Part shown: positions 41,133-49,592 of the stretch, piece by piece | How positions within the stretch are numbered: position 1 is the stretch's first letter | How the letters are laid out: each line of letters opens with the position of its first letter | From: PALSA-894 sp963734185 | GTDB taxonomy: Bacteria; Pseudomonadota; Alphaproteobacteria; Rhizobiales; Xanthobacteraceae | Reading direction: 5' to 3' | NCBI GenBank assembly: GCA_963734185.1 | Contig: CAVTGA010000002.1 | Span: 1,612,001-1,676,000, forward strand | DNA length: 64,000 bases | Program-made: the position numbers and the translations under genes | Notes under the pieces: model-generated | The model's database searches: none | Told to the model about the DNA's origin: nothing | The model's input: only the letters and a program-made list of their open reading frames with translations

Positions 41133-42038
41133 GTGACCGACACCGGCTGGCTCTGGGCCGTGTTCACCTTGCTCGCGGCGGCGGGGCAGACCGCGCGCAA
41201 CGCGATGCAGCGCGAACTGACCGCAAGCCTCGGCACGGTCGGCGCCACCCATGTGCGCTTCCTGTTCGGCTTTCCTTTTGCGCTCGTCTTCCTCTTCGGC
41301 GTCACGTTCGCGACCGGCTTCGCGCTGCCGCGTCCCGGCCTGGTGTTCGTGCCGTGGGTGATGCTCGGGGCGCTCGCCCAGATCGCCGCGACCGCGCTGA
41401 TGCTCGCCGCCATGGGAGAGCGCTCGTTCGTCGTCACCATCGCCTACATCAAGACCGAGCCGGTGCAGGTCGCGATCTTCGGCCTGATCTTCCTCGGCGA
41501 TGCGGTGACCCCCGGGATGATGGCCGCGATCGTGATCGCGACCGCGGGCGTCATCGTCATGGCGTACAAGCCGGGCGGCGCCGCCGGCGGCATCCGGCCG
41601 ACCCTGGTCGGGCTTGCGGCCGGCGGCATGTTCGCGCTCTCGGCCATCGGCTATCGCGGCGCGATCCTTTCGGTCGGCCATCCGAGCTTCGTGATGACCG
41701 CGACGTTCACGCTCGCGGTCGGGCTCGTCATGCAGGCGGCGCTGCTCACGCTTTATCTCGCGCTGCGCGACCGGCCGGTGCTTTCCGCGATCGTCCGGCA
41801 GTGGCGCCCGTCGCTGTTCGCCGGGTTCATGGGAGCGACCGCGTCACAGTTCTGGTTCCTCGCCTTCGCTCTCGCGACCGCCGCGAGCGTGCGCACCCTG
41901 GCGCTGGTCGAGGTGCTGTTCGCGCAGGCGATCTCGACCTTCATCTTCAAGCAGAAGGTCTCGGCGCGCGAGGGCGTGGGAATGGCGCTGGTGGTCGCCG
42001 GCGTCGCGCTGCTGCTCTGGATGCACGAGCGGGGCTAG
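41133..42038 (+). CDS. EamA/DMT-family permease
   Basis: 301 residues from GTG 41133, preceded by a GGGG-rich ribosome site. About ten hydrophobic helices in two halves; GERSFVVTIAYIKTEPVQVA and FLGDAVTPGMMAAIVIATAG mark the first repeat and LAFALATAASVRTLALVEVL then FAQAISTFIFKQKVSAREG the second. The last motif, with QAIS and a charged loop before the final helix, is usual for metabolite exporters. Substrate unknown. Its stop overlaps that of the convergent methyltransferase by four bases. Confidence 0.82.
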   Translation: MTDTGWLWAVFTLLAAAGQTARNAMQRELTASLGTVGATHVRFLFGFPFALVFLFGVTFATGFALPRPGLVFVPWVMLGALAQIAATALMLAAMGERSFVVTIAYIKTEPVQVAIFGLIFLGDAVTPGMMAAIVIATAGVIVMAYKPGGAAGGIRPTLVGLAAGGMFALSAIGYRGAILSVGHPSFVMTATFTLAVGLVMQAALLTLYLALRDRPVLSAIVRQWRPSLFAGFMGATASQFWFLAFALATAASVRTLALVEVLFAQAISTFIFKQKVSAREGVGMALVVAGVALLLWMHERG

Positions 42039-43126
42039 CTCTCGAACAGGAGCCCGCGTGCGGCTTCGATGCGCTCCAATTCCTCGACCATGAGCAGCTC
42101 GGCGGCGTGCATCCGCCAAGCGAGATAGTCCTCCGCCTTTGTTGCCTCGGGCCGGTCCTGTTTCTGCAGCACGATCAGGAACTCGCAGCCGCGTGCGCGC
42201 GTCAGCATCGCCACGTCGAGGTCGATCTCGCCGAGATAGCGCAGCTCACGCACCAGCATCGCGAACGACATCGGCGTGAAATAGTTCTCGTGCGCGTCCT
42301 GGTAATCCTCCGCCGCCACGCTGCGCGCCGCGGCCGGCAGGATGACCTGCGGATCGCCGTGAATGTAGGACAGCGCGGAAAGGCGCCCTTGTCCCCAGGC
42401 GATCTGACCGTCGTTCCTGATCGCGGCGGTCAGCCGGTAGAAGCTCTCGAACGAGTGTCGCGTGCGCCTGGCGCGATGATCGCCGAGCACCTTGGCGGTA
42501 TCGCTCAGCGGCTGGAAATAGTCGAAGGCGTAACGCTTGTCGGGTACCAGCAGGTGGATGCGCCCGCCGACGTTCAAGGACTGCGAGCAGTCCTGGAGGA
42601 ACTGGATGAAGTCGGGCGCGTGCTCGATCACGTGGGCGGCGACGATGGCGTCGAACCGCCGGCCCTGAAGCGACTGCGCGATCGTCGCGCCGCGCCAGAC
42701 GAAGTCGACGGCCTCGATCTTCGACACGTCCACGTCGTGCGGCGTGTACTTGGTGATCAGCTCGGTCTGGTCCGCGTGATCCAGGATCGCGACCGCGTAG
42801 CCTTCGGCCTTGGGCAGGATCGGGCTGTAGCTCGGGCCGATCTCGAGCGCGGCCGCGTGCTTGGGGACGGCGCGTTTGACGTAGGCCCGCAGGTCGCCGA
42901 CGACTTCGTTCTGGCGCCTGTCGTCGTCGGGCAGGACGAACCAGAGCTCCTCGCGGAACGTCCGGCGGTACTTGTTCGACAGCGGGCCCTTGGGGCGGTT
43001 GAGCGCCGCCCGGGCCTCGGTGAGGTCGGCGCGTGCCTGCGCCAATTCGGCCAACGCCGCGTCGCGCTGGAAGAACGGTCGCCTGACGTAAGGGATAGTC
43101 CTGAGCAGTCGTTCGATCGCCGACAT
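42035..43126 (-). CDS. SAM-dependent methyltransferase with N-terminal coiled segment
   Basis: 363 residues from ATG 43126. An N-terminal helical region (AALAELAQARADLTEARAAL) is followed by a Methyltransf_23-like core: ALEIGPSYSPILPKAEGYAV (motif I), a pronounced YTPHDVDVSKIEAVDFVWRG, then IVAAHVIEHAPDFIQFLQDC and LNVGGRIHLLVPDKRYAFDY. The arrangement is like polysaccharide- or glycan-tail methyltransferases. The longer antisense-compatible frame upstream of this ATG is a shadow of the divergent DUF2336 gene. Target unknown. Confidence 0.8.
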   Translation of the reverse strand: MSAIERLLRTIPYVRRPFFQRDAALAELAQARADLTEARAALNRPKGPLSNKYRRTFREELWFVLPDDDRRQNEVVGDLRAYVKRAVPKHAAALEIGPSYSPILPKAEGYAVAILDHADQTELITKYTPHDVDVSKIEAVDFVWRGATIAQSLQGRRFDAIVAAHVIEHAPDFIQFLQDCSQSLNVGGRIHLLVPDKRYAFDYFQPLSDTAKVLGDHRARRTRHSFESFYRLTAAIRNDGQIAWGQGRLSALSYIHGDPQVILPAAARSVAAEDYQDAHENYFTPMSFAMLVRELRYLGEIDLDVAMLTRARGCEFLIVLQKQDRPEATKAEDYLAWRMHAAELLMVEELERIEAARGLLFES

Positions 43127-43265
43127 TTGCCCGCGAATCTCCGGCGGTTGCGAGTGGTCGGGGCCGGAACACGGCCGCCTGAGGGAGGAACGTGATACCG
43201 CGTAAAGCGCCCCGAGCCGGAGCCGATTGACCAAATATACACGATATCCGGCCAGAATCCGGACA

Positions 43266-44360
43266 ATGACCGCACACGGCACCCTGCTCAGTGAATTGGA
43301 ATCCGCGATCCAAAGCGGATCGGGCGAACGCCGCACCGAGATTCTGCGGCGCGTCACCGACCTGTTCGTCAACGCCGCCCCGCAGATCAGCGACGAGCAG
43401 ACCGCGGTGTTCGGCGACGTATTCGAGCATCTCATCCGCGAGATCGAATGGAAGGCGGTGCTCGAGCTCAGCGACCGCGTGGCGGCGGTGGACAATACGC
43501 CGCACAAGCTGGTGCGGCGGCTCGCCCACGACGATTCGATCGAGATCTCCGGTCCGGTGCTGGAGCGGTCCGAACGGCTCGGCGACGACGATCTGGTCGA
43601 GATCGCCCGCACCAAGAGCCAGGCGCATCTCGCCGCCATCGCGGGGCGCTCGCACATCCACGAGTCGGTCACCGACGTGCTGGTCGAGCGCGGCGACCGC
43701 GCGGTCGTGCACAAGGTGGCGGCGAACGACGGCGCGCGGCTATCCGACTTGTCGTTCCGCACGCTGGTCGATCGCTCCGAGGAGGACGAGGATCTGGCGG
43801 TGACGGTCGCCAAGCGGCGCGAACTGCCGTCGGCGCTGTTCCGCCAGCTCGTCAGCAAGGCGACGCTCGCGGTGCAGCAGCGCATGCTGGCGAGCGCCAA
43901 TCCCGGCACCGTCACCGAGGTCAAGCGCGTGCTGGCCGACATATCGCGCGAGGTGGAAGAGAAGACGGTGGCGCGGCGCGACTATGATGCCGCCAAGCGC
44001 GCCGTGATGCTGCTGCAGCAGCAGAACCGACTGAGCACCAAGGCCCTAATGGATTTCGCGCTGGCGCGCGAATTCGAGGAGATGGTGGCGACGCTGGCCG
44101 CGCTGACCGGCGTGTCGGTCGAGCTGGTCGACCGCCTGATGAGCGACGCCTCGGGCGACGGGCTGGTCATCCTGTGCAAGTCGATCGGGCTCGACTGGAA
44201 CACGGCGCGGGCCGTGATCGTGGCGAGCGCGGACGGCGAGCCGATGCACGTCGCGCGCACCGACGAGATCAGCGTGCGCTATCTCAAGCTCTCGAGCTAC
44301 GCGGCGCAGCGCGTCATCCGCTTCTGGCAGGCGCGCGAGAAGCTGGCGCGCGAAGGCTGA
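43266..44360 (+). CDS. DUF2336-domain protein
   Basis: 364 helical residues typical of DUF2336, an alphaproteobacterial family of tandem alpha-helical repeats: LRRVTDLFVNAAPQISDEQT, LELSDRVAAVDNTPHKLVRR, RLAHDDSIEISGPVLERSER, DDLVEIARTKSQAHLAAIAG and RSHIHESVTDVLVERGDRAV. These read like HEAT-type repeats up to about residue 190, followed by a unique C-terminal half. No signal or membrane segment. Function unproven; a regulatory or scaffold role is likely. Preceded by an AT-rich gap containing the divergent promoters. Confidence 0.85.
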   Translation: MTAHGTLLSELESAIQSGSGERRTEILRRVTDLFVNAAPQISDEQTAVFGDVFEHLIREIEWKAVLELSDRVAAVDNTPHKLVRRLAHDDSIEISGPVLERSERLGDDDLVEIARTKSQAHLAAIAGRSHIHESVTDVLVERGDRAVVHKVAANDGARLSDLSFRTLVDRSEEDEDLAVTVAKRRELPSALFRQLVSKATLAVQQRMLASANPGTVTEVKRVLADISREVEEKTVARRDYDAAKRAVMLLQQQNRLSTKALMDFALAREFEEMVATLAALTGVSVELVDRLMSDASGDGLVILCKSIGLDWNTARAVIVASADGEPMHVARTDEISVRYLKLSSYAAQRVIRFWQAREKLAREG

Positions 44361-44486
44361 CTGTCTCTTTCGCGCCGGAAGGACCGTGCTGTTGCGCCAT
44401 CGCGCGGCGGTCGCGGCGCAACGGGTGTGGAGCTCATCCACCGCCAAGCCGCGTTCGGTTCGGTGAGCCACCACGCGGTTGTTTCC

Positions 44487-44565
44487 AGTCCGTCCGCGTG
44501 GGCACGGCGCTGAAGTCGTTCGGTGCGCGATCGTGAGAGGCGAGCCGCCCCTTTGCCCACCCTAC
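44487..44565. repeat. Family B repeat remnant
   Basis: The right end CTTTGCCCACCCTAC (44551-44565) and the interior CGCGTGGGCACGGCGC (from about 44491) match the long family B copy at 4906-5037, but no left arm is kept. It ends three bases before the stop of the DUF1178 gene. Confidence 0.6.
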
Positions 44566-44568
44566 ATT

Positions 44569-45057
44569 TCAATTCCGCTCGTCGGGCAGCACCGGCAGCG
44601 GATGGAACTCGATACCTTCCTCGTGCAGCGCCTTGGCGTCCTGGGGAGAGGCCTCGCCATAGATCGAGCGGTGCTCGGCCTCGCCGTAGTGCATCTTGCG
44701 CGCTTCCTCGGAAAACTTCTTGCCGACATTGTCGGCGTTGGCGGTGAGATGATCGCGCAGCTCCTTGAGCTTCTTGCGGAACTCGCGCTCCTGCGGCGAC
44801 AGCATGGCGACCGGGGTCGCGGGCTCGGCTGCGGGCGCGGCCGGCGCTGATGCCGCCTCGTCCGGCAGCGCCGGCACGGACGTGCTCTTGTCCTTGCGCA
44901 CGAGCCGCGGCGCCATGATCGCCTTCTCGATCTTGGCGGAGTCGCAGACCGGGCACGCGACGAGCCTGCGTTTGACCTGCTTGTCGTAGGTCGCCGAATT
45001 GGCGAACCAGCTCTCGAAGCCGTGCCCTTTGTGGCAGACGAGCGAATACTTGATCAC
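44569..45057 (-). CDS. DUF1178-family protein
   Basis: 162 residues with the DUF1178 pattern: MIKYSLVCHKGHGFESWFAN, CPVCDSAKIEKAIMAPRLVR (a Zn-ribbon-like Cys2 pair with the Cys8 region) and the C-terminal EFRKKLKELRDHLTANADNV, then GKKFSEEARKMHYGEAEHRS. Function unknown; conserved beside the nitrilase. An Ala/Pro linker sits between the two halves. It overlaps the nitrilase stop by four bases, so the two are coupled. Confidence 0.9.
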   Translation of the reverse strand: MIKYSLVCHKGHGFESWFANSATYDKQVKRRLVACPVCDSAKIEKAIMAPRLVRKDKSTSVPALPDEAASAPAAPAAEPATPVAMLSPQEREFRKKLKELRDHLTANADNVGKKFSEEARKMHYGEAEHRSIYGEASPQDAKALHEEGIEFHPLPVLPDERN

Positions 45058-45944
45058 GCCGGACCTCGCACGACGTGGAGATGGGTCGGCTCGGCCATGG
45101 GTTCAAGGATCTCGAAGCGGCGGCCGTGCTGCAGCGAGGGTATCCGGCTGCGCGCGGCCGCGACCTCGGCCGGATCGACGTCGGCGAACAGCACGCCCGG
45201 CTCGGTGCCGGTCTCGGCGATGATGCGGCCCCAGGGATCGGCCACGAGCGAATGGCCGAAGGTCTCGCGCCCGTTCTGGTGCATGCCGCCCTGCGCGGCC
45301 GCGAACACGAACGAGCCGTTCTCGATCGCGCGGGCGCGCATCAGCGTATGCCAGTGCGCCTCGCCGGTCTGCCGCGTGAAGGCCGAGGGGATCGCGAGGA
45401 AGATGCTGCCGGCCTCGGCCAGCGCGCGATAGAGCGCCGGGAAGCGCAGGTCGTAGCAGATGGTGATGCCGAGCCGGCCCCACGGCAAGTCGGTGACGAC
45501 CGCAAGGTCGCCGGGCCGGTAGCTGCGCGACTCGCGATAGCTCTCGCCGTTCGCCAAGTCGACGTCGAACATGTGGATCTTGTCGTAGCGCGCGACGATT
45601 TCGCCCCGGCGGTCAATGAGGAAGGCGCGATTCACCGCCTTGTCGGGCGAGACCTTCACGGCGAGCGAGCCGACATGCACGTAGAGCTGCAGCACGCGCG
45701 CGAGTTCGCGGAAGGTGGCGAGCGAGGAATCGTGCTCTTCCGGCACGATGGTCGCGAACAGGCGCTCGCGCGAGCTTTCCATGATGTTGGTCATCTCGGG
45801 AGTGAGCACATAGTCGGCGCCCCCGCTCTTGGCCTCGCCGATCAGCCGCGCCGCCACCTCGACGTTCTCGGACGGCGTGCGGCTCGATCGCATCTGGATC
45901 AGGCCGACGCGGAAGGTGGATGCGCTGTTCGCTGCCGTCGTCAT
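45054..45944 (-). CDS. Carbon-nitrogen hydrolase (Nit2/omega-amidase-like)
   Basis: Nitrilase-superfamily enzyme with the catalytic triad Glu50 (YVLTPEMTNI), Lys122 (RYDKIHMFDVDL) and Cys163 (ITICYDLRFP). The motif spacing and HMFDVDL/ICYDLRFP are those of Nit1/Nit2, which hydrolyse deaminated glutathione or omega-amides of oxo-acids. 296 residues, cytoplasmic. It lies upstream of DUF1178 and downstream of grxC, a conserved order; a link to glutathione repair would fit both neighbours. Confidence 0.93.
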   Translation of the reverse strand: MTTAANSASTFRVGLIQMRSSRTPSENVEVAARLIGEAKSGGADYVLTPEMTNIMESSRERLFATIVPEEHDSSLATFRELARVLQLYVHVGSLAVKVSPDKAVNRAFLIDRRGEIVARYDKIHMFDVDLANGESYRESRSYRPGDLAVVTDLPWGRLGITICYDLRFPALYRALAEAGSIFLAIPSAFTRQTGEAHWHTLMRARAIENGSFVFAAAQGGMHQNGRETFGHSLVADPWGRIIAETGTEPGVLFADVDPAEVAAARSRIPSLQHGRRFEILEPMAEPTHLHVVRGPA

Positions 45945-46011
45945 GCTTCGTCTAGGTCTTCAAGGTCCGATCCTTTGGATCAAACATGGTCCGTCTTGTT
46001 GTTTGTCTGCT

Positions 46012-46323
46012 TTACGCACGATCTCTGTCCGAAAAGTCTGTCAACTTTTCGGGATCATGCGTCAGCATAGCATCGAGTTCGCCGGCTTGTTCCAATGCGT
46101 AAAGCTCGTCGCAGCCGCCCACATGGGTCGCGCCGATGAAGATCTGCGGGAACGTGCTCGCCCCGTTGGCCCTGGCGATCATCTCCTGACGCAGCTCGCG
46201 GTTGCCGGTGGCATTGATCTCGGTAAACGTCACGCCCTTGCGGCGCAAGAGGTCAAGGGCGGCCGAGCAGTACCCGCACCAATCGCGCGTATAGATGAGG
46301 ACTTCCGGCATGTGCTGGGCCAT
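46012..46323 (-). CDS. grxC: Glutaredoxin 3 with repeat-encoded tail
   Basis: Glutathione-dependent disulfide reductase. The active site Cys16-Gly-Tyr-Cys19 lies in YTRDWCGYCSAALDLL, and STFPQIFIGATHVGGCDELY carries the cis-Pro and glutathione-binding Gly-Gly-Cys. ATG 46323 gives 103 residues; MPEVLIY at 46311 is an alternative start. The last 15 or so residues (HDPEKLTDFSDRDRA) are encoded by a palindrome of repeat type rather than conserved family sequence. It follows ComF by 19 bases on the same strand. Confidence 0.93.
   Translation of the reverse strand: MAQHMPEVLIYTRDWCGYCSAALDLLRRKGVTFTEINATGNRELRQEMIARANGASTFPQIFIGATHVGGCDELYALEQAGELDAMLTHDPEKLTDFSDRDRA
46029..46052. repeat. Palindrome within the end of grxC
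   Basis: CCGAAAAGT (46029-46037), six bases, ACTTTTCGG (46044-46052): a perfect 9 bp stem followed by GATCATGC, as in family C. It lies inside the 3' end of the coding frame and could also act as a transcript-end hairpin. Confidence 0.6.
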
Positions 46324-46342
46324 AACCCCTGTCGCGCTGCCA

Positions 46343-47131
46343 CTATAGGGGCCTGTGCGCGGCATCGACAACCCGGGCGAAGACCAGGACGTCGACCTGC
46401 GCTGCCCCGGCACGCAGCAGGGCGCGCGCGCAGGCGTCGACGGTCGCGCCCGAGGTCAGCACGTCATCGACCAGCACCAGCCGGCGGCCGGCGACCTCGG
46501 TCCGGGCGGCGGACGCGACGCGGAACGCACCCTGCACGTTGGCGGCGCGTGCGGCGCCGGAAAGCCCTACCTGCTGGCGCGTCGGCTTGATGCGCCTGAG
46601 CGCGGTATCGTTCACTGCAGTTCCAGCGGCGGCGGCGATCGCCGTCGTGAGTGCGGCCGACTGGTTGAAGCGCCGCGTCCACAGCCTGCGCCAATGCAGC
46701 GGCACCGGGACGAGGGCGTCGGCGCCTGCCAGCAGCTCGCGGCCGGCCTGCGCCATCCAGCGCCCGAGGAGCGGCGCCAGATCGAGGCGGTCGCCGTACT
46801 TGAAGGCATGCACCAGGGCGCGCGCGACGTCGTCGTAGCGCACGGCGGCGCGCGCGCGGGCGTAGGCTGGCGGATCGGCGATCGCCTGCATCGACAGGAT
46901 GCCGGGTCCGGGATCGTAGGCGAACGGGATGCCGAGGCGCGGGCAATAGGGCGGGGCGATGAAGGCGAGGTTGCCCCAGCACTCCGCGCACAGCCCGTTG
47001 TCGGCGACGAGATTGCGGCAGGCCGGGCAGAGCGGCGGCAGCGCGGCGTCGAGGCCCACGGAGAGCGCCGCGCGCAGCCCGCGCGTGAGGCGCGCAAGAC
47101 GGCCGGGCTCGGCTGTCGCCGCAGGGTCCAT
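46343..47131 (-). CDS. ComF-family phosphoribosyltransferase-like protein
   Basis: 262 residues. The N-terminal zinc-finger-like pairs are CPACRNLVADNGLCAECWG and later YCPRLG. The C-terminal PRTase fold has LVLVDDVLTSGATVDACARA, the PRPP-binding loop, preceded by RRIKPTRQQVGLSGAAR. In competent bacteria ComF acts in DNA uptake; in Rhizobiales the role is unknown (the protein is often called a competence protein or double-zinc-ribbon PRTase). Divergent from the methyltransferase at 47182 and upstream of grxC. Confidence 0.9.
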   Translation of the reverse strand: MDPAATAEPGRLARLTRGLRAALSVGLDAALPPLCPACRNLVADNGLCAECWGNLAFIAPPYCPRLGIPFAYDPGPGILSMQAIADPPAYARARAAVRYDDVARALVHAFKYGDRLDLAPLLGRWMAQAGRELLAGADALVPVPLHWRRLWTRRFNQSAALTTAIAAAAGTAVNDTALRRIKPTRQQVGLSGAARAANVQGAFRVASAARTEVAGRRLVLVDDVLTSGATVDACARALLRAGAAQVDVLVFARVVDAAHRPL

Positions 47132-47181
47132 GGCAGTACGCTACGGCCAGCCGCCACCACTGTCATGGTCCGCGAAAGCGG

Positions 47182-48084
47182 ATGATCCGATACGCGATGC
47201 CTGAGGCCCCCATCATCTTCGACCGCGCGCTGCTGCGCGTCCGCCGCCGGCGCGCGCAGGCGCTCGGGCCGGCGACGTTTCTGCTCGACCGGATCGCCGG
47301 CGACCTCGCCGATCGGCTCGATGCCGTGCTGCGGCGCTTCGAAACCGTCGTCGACCTCGGCACGCCGACGCCCGCGCTGCGCCGCGCGCTCCGCTCCAAG
47401 CCGGCGGTCGGGACGATGATCGCGGTGGATGCGCTGGCCGCGGGTGGCGGCCTCGCGATCGTCGCCGACGAGGCCCTGCCGTTGCGCGAGGCTTCGCTCG
47501 ATCTCGTCGTCTCCGCGCTCGCGTTGCACTTCGTCAACGACCTGCCCGGCCTGCTGGCGCAGGTGCGACGCGCGCTGAAGCCGGACGGGCTGCTGCTGGC
47601 GGCGCTGCTCGGCGGCGACACCCTGACCGAGCTGCGCCAAGCGTTCGCCGCCGCCGAGACCGAGGTCGAAGGCGGCGTCTCGCCGCGGGTCGCGCCGTTC
47701 GCCGACCTGCGCGACATCGGCGCGCTGTTGCAGCGCGCCGGCTTCGCGCTGCCGGTCACCGACGTCGACCGGATCACGGCGCGCTACGCGACGCCGTTCG
47801 CGCTGATGCGCGACCTGCGCCGCATGGGCGCCGCCAACGCGCTCGCCGAGCGGCGGCGCGTGCCGCTGCGGCGCGCGACCCTGATGCGGATGGCGCAGAT
47901 CTACGCCGAGCGCTTCTCCGATCCGGACGGCCGCGTGCGCGCGACCTTCGAGGTGATCTGGCTTTCGGGCTGGGCGCCGCACGAGAGCCAGCAGAAGCCG
48001 CTCGCGCCCGGCTCGGCCCGCACCCGCCTCGCCGACGCGCTCGGCACGCAGGAGCGGAGCGCGGGCGAGAAGGCGGGGCGGTAG
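47182..48084 (+). CDS. NDUFAF5/BioC-like methyltransferase-domain protein
   Basis: 300 residues. It follows the order of mitochondrial complex I assembly factor NDUFAF5: PIIFDRALLRVRRRRAQALG, then LDRIAGDLADRLDAVLRRFE, LVVSALALHFVNDLPGLLAQ, LKPDGLLLAALLGGDTLTEL and TDVDRITARYATPFALMRDL. The motif I region reads VVDLGTPTPALRRAL and lacks the usual GxGxG loop, which questions SAM binding. ATG 47182 or 47197. In mitochondria NDUFAF5 hydroxylates a subunit, so the fold need not methylate. Conserved neighbour of ComF in the order. Confidence 0.82.
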   Translation: MIRYAMPEAPIIFDRALLRVRRRRAQALGPATFLLDRIAGDLADRLDAVLRRFETVVDLGTPTPALRRALRSKPAVGTMIAVDALAAGGGLAIVADEALPLREASLDLVVSALALHFVNDLPGLLAQVRRALKPDGLLLAALLGGDTLTELRQAFAAAETEVEGGVSPRVAPFADLRDIGALLQRAGFALPVTDVDRITARYATPFALMRDLRRMGAANALAERRRVPLRRATLMRMAQIYAERFSDPDGRVRATFEVIWLSGWAPHESQQKPLAPGSARTRLADALGTQERSAGEKAGR

Positions 48085-48097
48085 GAGCATAAACGAG

Positions 48098-48232
48098 GTG
48101 GATCGAGCGCATGCGGCGCGCGCGAACGTGTTCCAGCGCGAGGCGACGTGGCGGCTTGCGGCCGACGCAAACCGGCCGCGGCGCTTCGACCCCGCGCACA
48201 TTCCCCAGGAGCTGCTGCCCGGCCGGTCGTGA
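48098..48232 (+). CDS. Possible 44-residue small protein or gene remnant
   Basis: A short frame from GTG 48098 with TAGGAG about ten bases upstream: it reads ANVFQREATWRLAADANRPR then RFDPAHIPQELLPGRS. The composition looks coding-like rather than random, but no family is recognised. It could be the end of a decayed longer gene. It lies between the methyltransferase and the convergent Bug gene. Confidence 0.4.
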   Translation: MDRAHAARANVFQREATWRLAADANRPRRFDPAHIPQELLPGRS

Positions 48233-48239
48233 GCGCAAG

Positions 48240-49202
48240 CTACTGCGGCTCGATGCCGGCTTCCTTGATCAGCCTGCTCCAGTTCGCCAACTCGGCCTGC
48301 ACGAATTCGGCCAGCGTCTCGGGCGGCCCGGAGAAGGCATCGAAGCCGGTGACCGCGATGCGTGCCCGCACTTCCGGATTGGCGATGATCTTGCGCATCT
48401 CGTCGTTGAGCCGCGCGACGATCTCCTTCGGCGTGCCGGCCGGCGCGAACAGCCCGGCCCACGAGGTCACGTTGTAGCCGGCGATGCCGGCCTCGTGCAG
48501 CGAGGGCAGGTCGGGCAGCAGCGCGCTGCGCTCGCGCGTGGTGACGGCAAGCGCCCGCAGGGTCCCGGCGCGCACGTGCTCGAGGCCGGGCGCGAGATCG
48601 ATGAACATCATCGAAACGCGGCCGCCGATCACGTCGTTGAGCGCCGGCGGCGTGCTCTTGTAGGAAACATGCAGGATGTCGATGCCGGCGCGGTGTTTCA
48701 GCGTCTCGCCGGCGACGATGCCGGTGGTGTTGCCGCTCGCATAGGTCAGCTTGCCGGGATTGGCCTTGGCGTAGGCGACGAGCTCGGGCAGCGTCCTCGC
48801 CGGAATGCCCGGGTTGACCACCAGCATGAACACGTAGGAGCCGGCGCGCGCGACCGGCGTGAAGTCCTTCACCGGATCGTAGGCGAGGGTCTTGAACAGG
48901 CTCGGATTGGCCGAGTGCGTGGAGTTCGTCGCCATCAACAGCGTGTATCCGTCGCCCGCCGCGCGCGCCACGTAGGTCGCCGCGATCACGCCGCTCGCTC
49001 CGGCCTTGTTCTCGACCACGACGCTCTGGTTCAGCGCGCTGCCGAGATACTGGCCGACGATGCGGGTGATCGAGTCCGTGCCGCTCCCGGCCGCGAACGG
49101 CACCACGATGGTGATCGGCTTGCTCGGGAACGGCTGGGCGTCGGCGGCAGCGCTTGCAATCAGGCAAACCGCGACGGCAGCCAGACCGGACCAGCGTTGC
49201 AT
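48240..49202 (-). CDS. Bug-family solute-binding protein
   Basis: 320 residues from ATG 49202, which has GGGAGAG upstream. The signal peptide runs to SAAADAQ. The mature sequence has the hallmarks ITIVVPFAAGSGTDSITRIV, VVENKAGASGVIAATYVARA, AGDGYTLLMATNSTHSANPS, FKTLAYDPVKDFTPVARAGS and FAPAGTPKEIVARLNDEM. Periplasmic organic-acid binding protein; no transporter partners. It is the third Bug gene in the window and only distantly similar to the others. Monocistronic. Confidence 0.9.
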   Translation of the reverse strand: MQRWSGLAAVAVCLIASAAADAQPFPSKPITIVVPFAAGSGTDSITRIVGQYLGSALNQSVVVENKAGASGVIAATYVARAAGDGYTLLMATNSTHSANPSLFKTLAYDPVKDFTPVARAGSYVFMLVVNPGIPARTLPELVAYAKANPGKLTYASGNTTGIVAGETLKHRAGIDILHVSYKSTPPALNDVIGGRVSMMFIDLAPGLEHVRAGTLRALAVTTRERSALLPDLPSLHEAGIAGYNVTSWAGLFAPAGTPKEIVARLNDEMRKIIANPEVRARIAVTGFDAFSGPPETLAEFVQAELANWSRLIKEAGIEPQ

Positions 49203-49592
49203 GTGGGCTCTCTCCCGTTGGCGGCCGGTTGCGGCCGGCTTTGTGCTTCGGCCGCAGCATAGCATCGAAGGCTGCCGCAGCGCGGCAACAGCGAATCCGG
49301 TGGGTCGAAGCCCGCCCGGCCTTGACTCGGAAGGCGTTTGGAGTCCGTGCGAGCGTTAATTCTTTTCCGATACCGACCACCCGGCGACAGCCGGTGTGCC
49401 ACACGATTTTGTAGGGGCAGCACCACTTGCCCGCCACATGTCGTGCGAACGAAGCCGGACAAAGCGTGAGTCAGCGATTCGGCCGCGATTCGTTCGGGAC
49501 TCGTTCCATTTCCTAATGGGATTGCAGATCTGGGCGGCGTTTTCCAGGTTCGCATGTCGCATTTTGAAACGTCCGCTGCCCCGCCTGCGCGT
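49203..49592. other. Gap upstream of the Bug gene, with an inverted repeat
   Basis: 390 bases without a credible gene. CGAACGAA (49446-49453) and TTCGTTCG (49489-49496) form an 8 bp inverted repeat 35 bases apart. A stretch GTAGGGGCAGCACCACTTGCCCGCC near 49410 weakly recalls family B. The Bug promoter must lie in the left part; nothing else was identified. Confidence 0.4.

Noticed and set aside
48098..48232. Treating the 44-codon frame as a firm gene
   Set aside because: Kept only at low confidence: it has a plausible ribosome site but no recognisable family.
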